A stretch of 64,000 nt of DNA, from positions 1 to 64,000 of the forward strand of contig NZ_LATD01000031.1 in assembly GCF_000981895.1 (NCBI RefSeq). Direction: 5' to 3'. The notes below the pieces were generated by a model. That model had not been told where the DNA came from, did not search any database, and saw only the letters and a program-made list of their open reading frames with translations. The position numbers were made by a program, and so were the translations under genes. This DNA is from Streptomyces odonnellii (GTDB lineage Bacteria > Actinomycetota > Actinomycetes > Streptomycetales > Streptomycetaceae). Within the stretch, counting starts at the first letter, position 1; each line of letters starts with the position of its first letter. Shown in pieces: positions 26,506 through 34,696 of this stretch.

Positions 26506-26602
26506 CCGTTCCGTCACCGGATGTTCAGGATGGAACACCAACGCGACAGCACCAATCGCCCCGACGCGGCGACGCTGATCGCGAAGGCGGACAGACGGGA
26601 GC

Positions 26603-27533
26603 GTGCGTTTCATGGTCATCGAATCGGAGTCGTCGTCGGAGCTGGTCGAGACGATCAACGGCCGCGCGGCCGAGGTGGGCGTCCAGGTCCGGATGCACGC
26701 GGCGGATCTGGACGGCCCCCGGCAGGTGGGCATCGGCGCCGACGAGCCCGTGGTCTCGGCGTCCGTGTTCAAGGTTCCCGTGTCGGTGGAACTGGCCCGC
26801 CAGGGCGCGGCCGGCGAACTCGGCCTCGGCGAGCGGATCACCGTACCGCCGGGACCCCCGGAACCCCGTTCGTACGGTCTGGCGACGTTCCGCCATGACG
26901 CCACGATGTCCTGGTTCGACCTGGCCGTCCTGATGATCGGCGTCAGTGACAACGTCGCTACCGACCTGATCCTCGGGAAGGTGGGGAAGCCCGCGGTCGC
27001 CGAGTCGCTGCGGCGGCCCGGCCTCCCGCACACGGCGGTCCCGCAGAACTGCGCGGAACTGATCCGCGTCCTCGGGGAGGACCTGGCGCACGGCGGGGAT
27101 CCCGGGACGGGCCACGGGGACGAGGAACGGGCCATGGCGGGGCTGTCACCCGCGCAACTCGCCAGGCTGCGTGTGCTGGTGCCCGAGCGGACCTGCCGTA
27201 CCACCGCCGCCGAGAGCACCCGGCTGCTCGGCCTGATCTGGCGGGACGAGGCCGCGCCCCCGGCGGCGTGCGCCGATGTACGGCGCTGGCTGGAGTTCCA
27301 GGGGGCCGCACCGGCTGCGCTCCGGCTTCCCGGACGACGGCGTCAAGGTCAGCGGCAAGACGGGAACCCTGCCCTCCGTGCGCAATGAGACCGGCGTCGT
27401 GGAGTACCCGGACGGCGGCCGGTACGCGGTCGCCGTGTTCACCCGGGCCGACGACGCCCGGTTGATCGTCCCCGAGCGTGACGCCTTCATCGGGTTCGCC
27501 GCCGCCCGGGCCGTGGAGTGGCTCCGGCGGTGA
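26603..27533 (+). pseudogene. Class A beta-lactamase-like serine hydrolase, frameshifted
   Basis: Penicillin-recognising serine hydrolase. SxxK is S54-VF-K57 (ASVFKVP) and SDN is at residues 115-117 (GVSDNVATD). The KTG motif (VSGKTGTLP) lies in another frame. An extra G in the GGGGG run at about 27300-27304 shifts the reading. Removing one G restores EFQGPHRLRSGFPDDGVKVS and a full ~309-aa protein ending AAARAVEWLRR at 27533. As sequenced, the product stops at 27388 without KTG and should be inactive. A run-length sequencing error is equally possible. GTG start at 26603, or ATG at 26612. Confidence 0.8.
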
Positions 27534-27591
27534 CCGCCGGATCCGGGGGCGAACGCCGGTTCAGCCGGTGACCGCCCCCGGCGCCCGGACG

Positions 27592-27611
27592 GTTCGTCCG
27601 GCGCGATGAAT
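27592..27611. promoter_or_regulatory. Dyad operator 4 (TTCGT-N8-ATGAA)
   Basis: GTTCGTCCGGCGCGATGAAT, one mismatch from the shared dyad, 103 bp before the S12/ABC/peptidase operon. TACCAT at about 27663 could be its -10 box. Confidence 0.65.
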
Positions 27612-27714
27612 GTTCTGCCCGTTCTCGTCGTCCTTCACGAATCGGGGGTGACGGCGCGGGTCCTACCATCCCCGAAATCGCCCGTTCTCCCTTCTCCGAG
27701 ACCACGAGGTGCGC

Positions 27715-29124
27715 ATGTCGAAACTCAACGAACTCGACGCCTGGCTGGAAGAACGCCTCCCCCGGCTGCTGGCCGAACACCACGTCCCCGCCGCGTCAAT
27801 CGCGGTGTACGCGCACGGTGAGGTCATCACTCGGGCGGCCGGCGTCCTGAACAAGAACACCGGTGTCGAGGCGACCACGGACTCCGTGTTCCAGATCGGC
27901 TCGATCACCAAGGTCTGGACGGCCACGCTGGTGATGCAGCTCGTGGACGAGGGCACGGTGGACCTCGACACGCCGGTCCGGACATATCTCCCGGAGTTCG
28001 CCCTCGCCGACGGCAAGGCCGCGGCGGAGATCACCGTGCGGCAGCTCCTGTGCCACACCAGCGGATTCGAGGGCGATGTCTTCCCCGACACCGGACGGGG
28101 CGACGACGCGGTGAGCAAGCTGATGCCGCTGCTCGCCGACGTGCCCCAACTGTTCGCGCCGGGCGAGATGTTCTCGTACAACAACGCCGCTTACTGCGTG
28201 CTCGGCCGTCTCGTCGAGGTGCTGCGGGACAAGCCCTATGACGCGTGCCTGGGAGAGCATCTGATCAAGCCCCTCGGCCTGACGCACGCGGCCCCCTCCC
28301 CGTACGAAGCGGTCATGCATCGCGCCGCGACCGGCCACCTCCCCTCTCCGGCGGGCGACGGGCCGGTCCCGGCGCCGGTCTGGGCGCTGGTCCGGTCGAA
28401 CGCACCCGCCGGTTCGATGCTGGCGATGTCGTCGGGCGACCTGATCACCTTCGCGCGCACGCACATCGACGGCGGCCTGGGCCCGGACGGGACCCGGGTC
28501 CTCTCGGCGGAGAGCACGCTCGCCATGCGGCAGAGCCAGGTGAAGGTACCGAAACTCGGGTACATGGGTCCGGCCTGGGGGCTGGGCTGGTCGCTGTTCG
28601 ACTGGCCGGGCGGCGCGGTCGTCGGCCACGACGGCGGTACGATCGGCCAGTCGGCGTTCCTGCGGGTGGTGCCGGAACACGATGTCGCGGTGGCGCTGCT
28701 GACCAACGGCGGCGACACGTTCCCGCTCTTCAGCGGACTCGTCGGACGCGTTCTGCGCGAGCTGGCCGGAGTCGAGATGCCTGCGCTGCCGGTCCCCGGC
28801 GCGCGATCGACGCCGGGCGCGCAGGCGGCGGATGCCGGGGCGTCCCGGTTCGTGGGCGCATACGCGTCATCCGTCTTCGACACCGTGATCAGCCAGGACC
28901 CCGACGGCCGGCTGTGGGCCGAACGCATCCCCAAGGGCGCGCTCAGCTCAGTGGCCGCGGAAGCACCCGAGAAGGTCGAACTGGTCGCCTACGACGGCGA
29001 CACACTGATCGCGACGGAGCCGATCCAGGGGTTGCACCTCCCGTACGTCTTCGTCGGCGACGACGGAGAGGGCCACGCGCTGTTCCTGCACACCGGCCGC
29101 GCCGACCGGCGGGTGAAGCAGTGA
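27715..29124 (+). CDS. S12-family serine hydrolase (beta-lactamase class C fold)
   Basis: 469 aa, no signal peptide. Catalytic S63-IT-K66 (GSITKVW), Y155-N-N157 (FSYNNAAY) and the HxG-type third motif GHDGGTIGQ. A ~100-residue C-terminal lipocalin-like domain follows, as in D-aminopeptidases and esterases of the family. Very similar in its core to the C-terminal half of the S9-S12 fusion at the end of the operon (LNKxTGVE, FQIGSITKVWT, MQLVDEG in both), so one arose from the other. Family members release N-terminal D-residues or cleave D-amino-acid peptides. ATG 27715 with GAGG; stop overlaps the next start. Confidence 0.87.
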   Translation: MSKLNELDAWLEERLPRLLAEHHVPAASIAVYAHGEVITRAAGVLNKNTGVEATTDSVFQIGSITKVWTATLVMQLVDEGTVDLDTPVRTYLPEFALADGKAAAEITVRQLLCHTSGFEGDVFPDTGRGDDAVSKLMPLLADVPQLFAPGEMFSYNNAAYCVLGRLVEVLRDKPYDACLGEHLIKPLGLTHAAPSPYEAVMHRAATGHLPSPAGDGPVPAPVWALVRSNAPAGSMLAMSSGDLITFARTHIDGGLGPDGTRVLSAESTLAMRQSQVKVPKLGYMGPAWGLGWSLFDWPGGAVVGHDGGTIGQSAFLRVVPEHDVAVALLTNGGDTFPLFSGLVGRVLRELAGVEMPALPVPGARSTPGAQAADAGASRFVGAYASSVFDTVISQDPDGRLWAERIPKGALSSVAAEAPEKVELVAYDGDTLIATEPIQGLHLPYVFVGDDGEGHALFLHTGRADRRVKQ

Positions 29125-30749
29125 GTGCCGCCCGCGGCACGGCCGCCCGGACGGGGCTGCGGCACACCGTCATGCTGGTCGGCGCCGTGGCACTCACCGC
29201 GAGCGCGTGCAGCGGAGGTTCCGGGTCCGGGCAGGGCGCGGACGGGAACCGGCAACTCGCGGACGGCAGGACGTTCACCCAGGCGCTCACGAGCGACCCC
29301 GGCACGCTCGATCCGCATATGACGGTCCTGGCAGTCGCTCTCCAGGCCGACAAGTACCTCTACGACTCACTGCTCGGCCTGGCCCCGGACGGCAAGCCGG
29401 TGGCGGGACTCGCGGAGAAGTGGGAGGCCACGACGACGAAGGCCGCCTTCACCCTGCGGCCCGGGATCACCTGCGCCAACGGCACGCCCCTGACGGCCGA
29501 GGACGTCGCGGCGAACATCAACTTCGTGGGTGATCCGGCGAACAAGTCGCCGATGGCCGGTGTGACCATCGTGCCGGGGACGAAGGCGACGGCCGACGCC
29601 GCGACCCGCACCGTCACCGTGACCAGCGGCGCGCCGGACGCCTTCCTGCTCCGTAACGCGGGCAGCCTGGCGATCGTGTGCCCCGCGGGTCTGAAGGACC
29701 GATCGCTGCTCGCCAAGGGCGGGGCTGGCACCGGCATGTTCACGCTCACCGAAGCCGTGCCGAACGACCACTACACGCTCACCCGCCGCAAGGACTACAC
29801 CTGGGGTCCCGGTGAGTGGAAGGCGGACCAGCGGGGGCTGCCCGGCAAGGTGGTCCTGCGCGTCATCCCGAATGCCACAACCGCGTCGAACCTGCTGTTG
29901 TCCGGGGAGCTCAGCGCCGCCGCGATCTACGGCCCCGACCAGAAGCGGCTGACCGCCCAGAAGCTGTTCCACGCGGACTACTCCCTGGCAGCGGGTCAGG
30001 TGTTCTTCAACCAGGCCCCCGGCCGGGTGGGCAAGGACGAGGAGGTCCGCCGTGCCCTGGCTCAGGCGCTCGATCTGCCGAAGATCGGCAAGGTGCTCAC
30101 CAGCGGCACCGGCAAGCCCGCCACCGGGCTGGTCACGGCCGAACCCCTCGCCTGCTCCGGCGACGCCGTGACGGGCAACCTGCCCGCCTACGACGTCGGC
30201 GCGGCCAAGGCGGCGCTGGACGCGGCCGGCTGGCGCGCGGGCCCGGACGGCGTACGCGTCAAGGACGGCAAGCGGCTCGCCCTCACCACGGTCTACCCGT
30301 CCCAGCTCGGCCCGACGGCGGCACCCACCGCCGAGCTGGTGCAGCGGACGTGGAAGGAGATCGGCGCCGACATCACGCTGAAGCCCGTCGACGGTCCGGG
30401 CATCAGCCAGGTGCTGTTCGGCACCGGCGACTGGGACATCTCGCTGAACCCGGTGGGGTTCGCGCTGCCGAGCCAGGGGGTGCCGTTCCTGTCGGGGCCG
30501 AAGCCGCCGGACGGCACGAACTTCGCACACCTGGAGAACGCCGAGTACACGGCACAGATCCGCAAGGCGGCGGCGCTGACCGGCGAGGCGAGCTGCCCCG
30601 CCTGGCTCGCGGCCGAGAAAGCGCTGATCAAGGACGTGGACGTGGTGCCGTACATGGACGCCGTCACACCGGTCTTCGGCAAAGACGCGCGGTTCGAGAT
30701 CAGCGAGGGCTCCGTCGTCCCGTCGACGATCAGGATGTACGCACGATGA
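29121..30749 (+). CDS. Peptide ABC transporter substrate-binding lipoprotein
   Basis: 542 aa SBP_bac_5 (DppA/OppA-type) receptor on the outer face of the membrane. Signal peptide with lipobox LTASAC; the lipidated Cys is residue 30. FTQALTSDPGTLDPHMT matches the usual entry strand, and GLAPDGKPVAGLAEKWE the conserved family segment. GTG start overlaps the S12 gene by 4 bp. It serves the permeases and ATPases encoded next. Peptide uptake is inferred from family and from the flanking peptidases. Confidence 0.9.
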   Translation: MSAARGTAARTGLRHTVMLVGAVALTASACSGGSGSGQGADGNRQLADGRTFTQALTSDPGTLDPHMTVLAVALQADKYLYDSLLGLAPDGKPVAGLAEKWEATTTKAAFTLRPGITCANGTPLTAEDVAANINFVGDPANKSPMAGVTIVPGTKATADAATRTVTVTSGAPDAFLLRNAGSLAIVCPAGLKDRSLLAKGGAGTGMFTLTEAVPNDHYTLTRRKDYTWGPGEWKADQRGLPGKVVLRVIPNATTASNLLLSGELSAAAIYGPDQKRLTAQKLFHADYSLAAGQVFFNQAPGRVGKDEEVRRALAQALDLPKIGKVLTSGTGKPATGLVTAEPLACSGDAVTGNLPAYDVGAAKAALDAAGWRAGPDGVRVKDGKRLALTTVYPSQLGPTAAPTAELVQRTWKEIGADITLKPVDGPGISQVLFGTGDWDISLNPVGFALPSQGVPFLSGPKPPDGTNFAHLENAEYTAQIRKAAALTGEASCPAWLAAEKALIKDVDVVPYMDAVTPVFGKDARFEISEGSVVPSTIRMYAR

Positions 30750-31741
30750 CCACCCTGGCCGTGGCACCCGGCCCGCGCGCCGGGGTCCGGGGCACCAGCC
30801 CCTGGCTCTCCTTCGCCCGGCGCAGGCTGACACGGTTCCTCGTCTCCCTGTGGGCGCTGGTGACCACGGCGTTCCTGATGATCCAGTTGGTCCCGGGCGA
30901 TCCGGTCCGGGCCTCGCTGGGCCTGACGGCGCCCGTCGAACTGGTCGAGGCCCGGCGGGAGGCGCTGGGCCTCAACGACCCGGTGTGGGTGCGGTACGGC
31001 CACTATCTGGGCGGTCTGTTCACCGGCGACTTCGGGACGTCGATGGGCAGCGGGCAGCCGGTGTCCCAGGTGATCGGGGACCGGCTGCCCGCGACGCTGG
31101 AGCTGGCGCTGCCGGCGTTCGCCGTGGTGGCCGTCCTGTCCGTCCCGCTCGGTGTGCTGTTCGCGGTGCTGACCAGGGGCGGCCGGCGGCGCGGCGCCGA
31201 GCTGGCGTTCACCTCGGTGAGCGTGTTCCTCGCCGCCGTACCGGAGTTCCTGGTCGCGGTGGGGCTGGTCGCGCTGCTGTCCGTGCGGCTGGGCTGGTTC
31301 CCGGTCGCGGGCAGCGACGGCGCCAGCGCGTTCGTGCTGCCCGTGGCGGCGCTGGCGATCGGCCCGGCCGCGGTACTGGCGCGGATCGTGCGGGTGGAGA
31401 TGCTGTCGGTGCTCGGCGACGACTTCATCCGTACCGCGCGGGCGAAGCGGCTTCCCCGCCGGCTGGTGTACGTACGGCACGCGCTGCCGAACGCGCTGAC
31501 CGCCGCGCTGACGATCGGCGGGCTGCTGCTCACCTCGATGGTCGCCGGGACGGTCCTGGTGGAGAACGTCTTCGCCTGGCCCGGCCTCGGTTCGACCATC
31601 GTGCAGTCGATCCTCCAGAAGGACTACCCGCTGGTGCAGGGCGTCGTGCTGATGTACGGCGTCGGGGTGCTGCTGGTGAATCTGCTGGTCGACGTGGTGC
31701 TGGCGCTGCTCGACCCGCGTTCGACGATTCGAGAGAACTGA
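30746..31741 (+). CDS. Peptide ABC transporter permease, DppB type
   Basis: 331 aa inner-membrane permease with an N-terminal helix (residues ~28-48), VPGDPVRASLG after it, as in DppB/OppB, and five further helices. The EAA loop region is around DDFIRTARAKRLPRRLVYVR. ATGA overlap with the binding-protein gene and one base to the next gene. Confidence 0.9.
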   Translation: MTTLAVAPGPRAGVRGTSPWLSFARRRLTRFLVSLWALVTTAFLMIQLVPGDPVRASLGLTAPVELVEARREALGLNDPVWVRYGHYLGGLFTGDFGTSMGSGQPVSQVIGDRLPATLELALPAFAVVAVLSVPLGVLFAVLTRGGRRRGAELAFTSVSVFLAAVPEFLVAVGLVALLSVRLGWFPVAGSDGASAFVLPVAALAIGPAAVLARIVRVEMLSVLGDDFIRTARAKRLPRRLVYVRHALPNALTAALTIGGLLLTSMVAGTVLVENVFAWPGLGSTIVQSILQKDYPLVQGVVLMYGVGVLLVNLLVDVVLALLDPRSTIREN

Positions 31742-31742
31742 C

Positions 31743-33701
31743 ATGACGGCGACGACGGCGGCAACGGCGGCGGCGGTGCCGGAGAAGACGGGGCGCGGCA
31801 GTCCCTGGCTGGCGGCCGTACGAACACCGGTGGGCGCGTGCTCCGCGGTCCTGCTGGCGGCGGTGGTCCTGCTGGCCGTCCTGGCACCGCTCGTGTGGGG
31901 CGACCGGGCCGCCACGGTCGACACGAACGCGATCGGCCAGGGCCCGTCCGGGGCGCACCTGCTGGGGACGGACTCCCTCGGCCGCGACATCTTCTACCGG
32001 ACGCTGGTGGCGACCCGGCTCTCCGTCGGGCTCGCGGTGGTCTCCACCGTGATCGGCGTGACGGCCGGGCTGGTGCTGGGCACGCTTCCTTCGGTGCTGC
32101 CGCGCCCGGCGGGCCGGCTGGTGACGGCCGCGGTGAACATCGCCGTGGCGTTCCCCGGTCTGCTGCTGGCGCTGTTCTTCGCCGTCATCTTCGGCGTCGG
32201 CACCCGCGGCGCGACGCTCGCGATCGCGTTCGCACTGGCCCCGGGCTTCGCACGGCTGGCGCAGACACTCGCCGCCGGGGTGGTGGGGCGGGACTTCGTC
32301 TCCGCCGCGCGGATCGCGGGGGTCGGCCGGTTCCGGCTGCTCGTCCGGCACGTACTGCCCAATATCGGCGAGCCGCTGGTGGTGAACGCGACCATCGGCG
32401 CGGGCGCCGCCCTGCTCGCCTTCTCCGGGCTGTCGTTCCTCGGCATCGGCGTGCAGGCGCCCGACTACGACTGGGGGCGGCTGCTCCGGGAGGGCCTGGA
32501 CGGGATCTATGTGAACCCGGCCGTCGCGCTCGCGCCGGGGGTGGCGGTGGTCCTCGCGGGGCTGGCGTTCAACCTGGTGGGAGAGACCGTCGCGGCGGTC
32601 GTCGGGGTGCGTACGCGGTCGGCGAAGGTACGGGACCGGCCGGTGCCGCCCGTCCGTACGGCGGCGGCCGGGGAGACCGGCGACGAGTCGCTGCTGGTGG
32701 TGGAGAACCTCCAGGTGGCGTTCCCGGGCCCGGCCGGGTGGACGACGCCGGTGCGCGGGGTGAGCTTCACCGTGCGTGTGGGCGAGGCGATCGGTGTCGT
32801 CGGTGAGTCCGGGTCGGGCAAGAGTCTGACCGGGCTGGCCGTGTCGCGGCTGATCGAGGCGCCCGGGGTGGTGACCGCGGACCGGCTCGACTTCGCCGGA
32901 ACGCCGCTGCTGACGACGTCGGAGCGGGAGCTGCGCCCCCTGCTCGGCACCTCGCTCGCGATGGTGTTCCAGGACCCGATGACCTCCTTCAACCCGACCC
33001 GGCGTATCGGGCGGCAACTGGCGGAGGTGTCCGAGCAGCACCAGGGGCTGTCACGGAGCCGGGCGCTGGCCCGCGCGGTCGACCGGCTGCGCGCAGTGCG
33101 GATCCCGGCCGCGGAGCGGCGGGCGCGGCAATATCCGCACGAGTTCTCCGGTGGGATGCGGCAGCGCGCGATGATCGGCATGGGACTGATGGGGCAGCCG
33201 CGGCTGATCGTCGCCGACGAGCCCACGACGGCCCTGGATGTCACCGTGCAGCGTCAGTTGCTGCGCCTGCTGGCACGGACGAGGGACGCCGAGAACGCGG
33301 CGATCCTGCTGATCAGCCACGACATCACGGTTGTCGCGCAGAACTGCGACCGGGTACTGGTGATGTACGCCGGGCGCATCGTGGAGGACCTGCCGACCGC
33401 CGATCTGACGTCCGCTCCGCGGCACCCCTACACGCGGGCCCTGCTCGCCGCGACGCTGGAGCTGGACACCGACCGTGACGCGCCGCTGGCGGTGATCCCC
33501 GGTCGCCCGCCCGAGCCGTCCGAAGTGCCCGTGGGCTGCGCGTTTGCCGCCCGCTGCCCCCGGGCCGCGGACCGGTGCCTGGCCGAGGACCCGGTGCCGG
33601 CGCTCGTCGGGCCGGGGCACCGGGTCGCCTGCTGGCATCCGTACGAGGACACCGGGCGCGAGTCCGGCCGGGAAGCCGTCGCCTCCGGAGGTGCCGAATG
33701 A
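31743..33701 (+). CDS. Fused DppC-type permease and DppD-type ATPase
   Basis: 652 aa single chain. Residues ~1-290 are a DppC permease (GTDSLGRDIFYRTLV, EAA region DFVSAARIAGVGRFRLLVRH). Residues ~315-640 are an ABC ATPase with Walker A GESGSGKSLTG near residue 354, signature FSGGMRQRAMIG, Walker B LIVADEPTTALD, the H-loop in LLISHDITVV and the oligopeptide C-terminal cysteine motif CAFAARCPRA. The two are normally separate genes. The fusion is in frame with no stop between, and the linker near 32620-32690 is short. ATPase partner is the next gene. Confidence 0.9.
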   Translation: MTATTAATAAAVPEKTGRGSPWLAAVRTPVGACSAVLLAAVVLLAVLAPLVWGDRAATVDTNAIGQGPSGAHLLGTDSLGRDIFYRTLVATRLSVGLAVVSTVIGVTAGLVLGTLPSVLPRPAGRLVTAAVNIAVAFPGLLLALFFAVIFGVGTRGATLAIAFALAPGFARLAQTLAAGVVGRDFVSAARIAGVGRFRLLVRHVLPNIGEPLVVNATIGAGAALLAFSGLSFLGIGVQAPDYDWGRLLREGLDGIYVNPAVALAPGVAVVLAGLAFNLVGETVAAVVGVRTRSAKVRDRPVPPVRTAAAGETGDESLLVVENLQVAFPGPAGWTTPVRGVSFTVRVGEAIGVVGESGSGKSLTGLAVSRLIEAPGVVTADRLDFAGTPLLTTSERELRPLLGTSLAMVFQDPMTSFNPTRRIGRQLAEVSEQHQGLSRSRALARAVDRLRAVRIPAAERRARQYPHEFSGGMRQRAMIGMGLMGQPRLIVADEPTTALDVTVQRQLLRLLARTRDAENAAILLISHDITVVAQNCDRVLVMYAGRIVEDLPTADLTSAPRHPYTRALLAATLELDTDRDAPLAVIPGRPPEPSEVPVGCAFAARCPRAADRCLAEDPVPALVGPGHRVACWHPYEDTGRESGREAVASGGAE

Positions 33702-34696
33702 GCGAGCTGGTGTTCGACGACGTGAGTGTGCGGTACGGCGGCAGGCGCGGCGGCCTGACCGCGGTCGACCGCGTCAGCCTGACCGTACCCGCGGGACAGG
33801 TGGTCGGACTGGTCGGCGAGTCGGGTTCGGGCAAGTCGACGCTGGCGCGGGCCGCGGTCGGTCTGTCGCCGGTCACTGCCGGCCGGGTACTGCTCGACGG
33901 TGTCGACGTACGGCGCCTGCCGCAGAGACGGCCGCTCCAGATGGTGTTCCAGGACCCGTACTCCTCCCTCGATCCGCGCATGAGCGTCGGCGAGTCGATC
34001 AGTGAGGCCATGCCGCGCGGCGCACACCCGGGGAGGGCCGGCAGGCGCGCCGAGGTGGCCCGGCTGCTGGAGCTGGTCAACCTGGATCCTGGTCGCGCCG
34101 GCATGCTGCCCGGGCAGCTCTCCGGCGGCCAGCGTCAGCGTGTGGCGCTGGCCCGCGCTCTGGCTGGGCAGCCGGAGGTGCTCATCGCCGACGAGATCAC
34201 ATCCGCGCTGGACGTCTCGGTGCAGGGCGCCGTACTCAATCTGGTCCGTTCCGTGCGGCGGCGGCTCGATCTGTCGATGCTGTTCATCTCGCACAACCTC
34301 GCCGTGGTCCGCTACATCAGCGATGTGGTCGCCGTCATGTATCTCGGCCGCATCGTCGAAACGGGTCCCGCCGAGCAGGTCCTCACCGACCCTCAGCACC
34401 CCTACACGCGGGACCTGCTCGCCGCCGCGCCCTCCATGGGCGCCGACGGCACGGGCGACGACGGCGGCCCCGCCGACATCGAACCGCCCGACCCGCACCA
34501 CCCGCCCTCGGGCTGCCGCTACCACACCCGCTGCCCGATCGGCCCGCTCACCAACGCGGAGCGGACCGTCTGCGCCACGACCGATCCGGCCGACGGCGCG
34601 ATCCGCCGTCGCCATCGAGCGGCCTGCCACTTCGCCGAAGGCGACAGCGAACATCCCGGCATATCCGCCATGTCCAAAGGAGACGGTCCGCTATGA
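33698..34696 (+). CDS. Peptide ABC transporter ATP-binding protein, DppF type
   Basis: 332 aa. Walker A GESGSGKSTLA, Q-loop MVFQDPYSSLDPRMS, signature LSGGQRQRVALA, Walker B VLIADEITSALD (Ile-Thr where Pro-Thr is usual), H-loop LFISHNLAVV and a C-terminal oligopeptide-transporter motif with CRYHTRCPIG. ATGA overlaps on both sides. Completes the importer with the fused permease-ATPase. Confidence 0.9.
   Translation: MSELVFDDVSVRYGGRRGGLTAVDRVSLTVPAGQVVGLVGESGSGKSTLARAAVGLSPVTAGRVLLDGVDVRRLPQRRPLQMVFQDPYSSLDPRMSVGESISEAMPRGAHPGRAGRRAEVARLLELVNLDPGRAGMLPGQLSGGQRQRVALARALAGQPEVLIADEITSALDVSVQGAVLNLVRSVRRRLDLSMLFISHNLAVVRYISDVVAVMYLGRIVETGPAEQVLTDPQHPYTRDLLAAAPSMGADGTGDDGGPADIEPPDPHHPPSGCRYHTRCPIGPLTNAERTVCATTDPADGAIRRRHRAACHFAEGDSEHPGISAMSKGDGPL

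Noticed and set aside
27592-27650. A further dyad half at CACGAATCGGGG (about 27637)
   Set aside because: It has no matching TTCGT arm 8 bp upstream, so it is not counted as a fifth operator.
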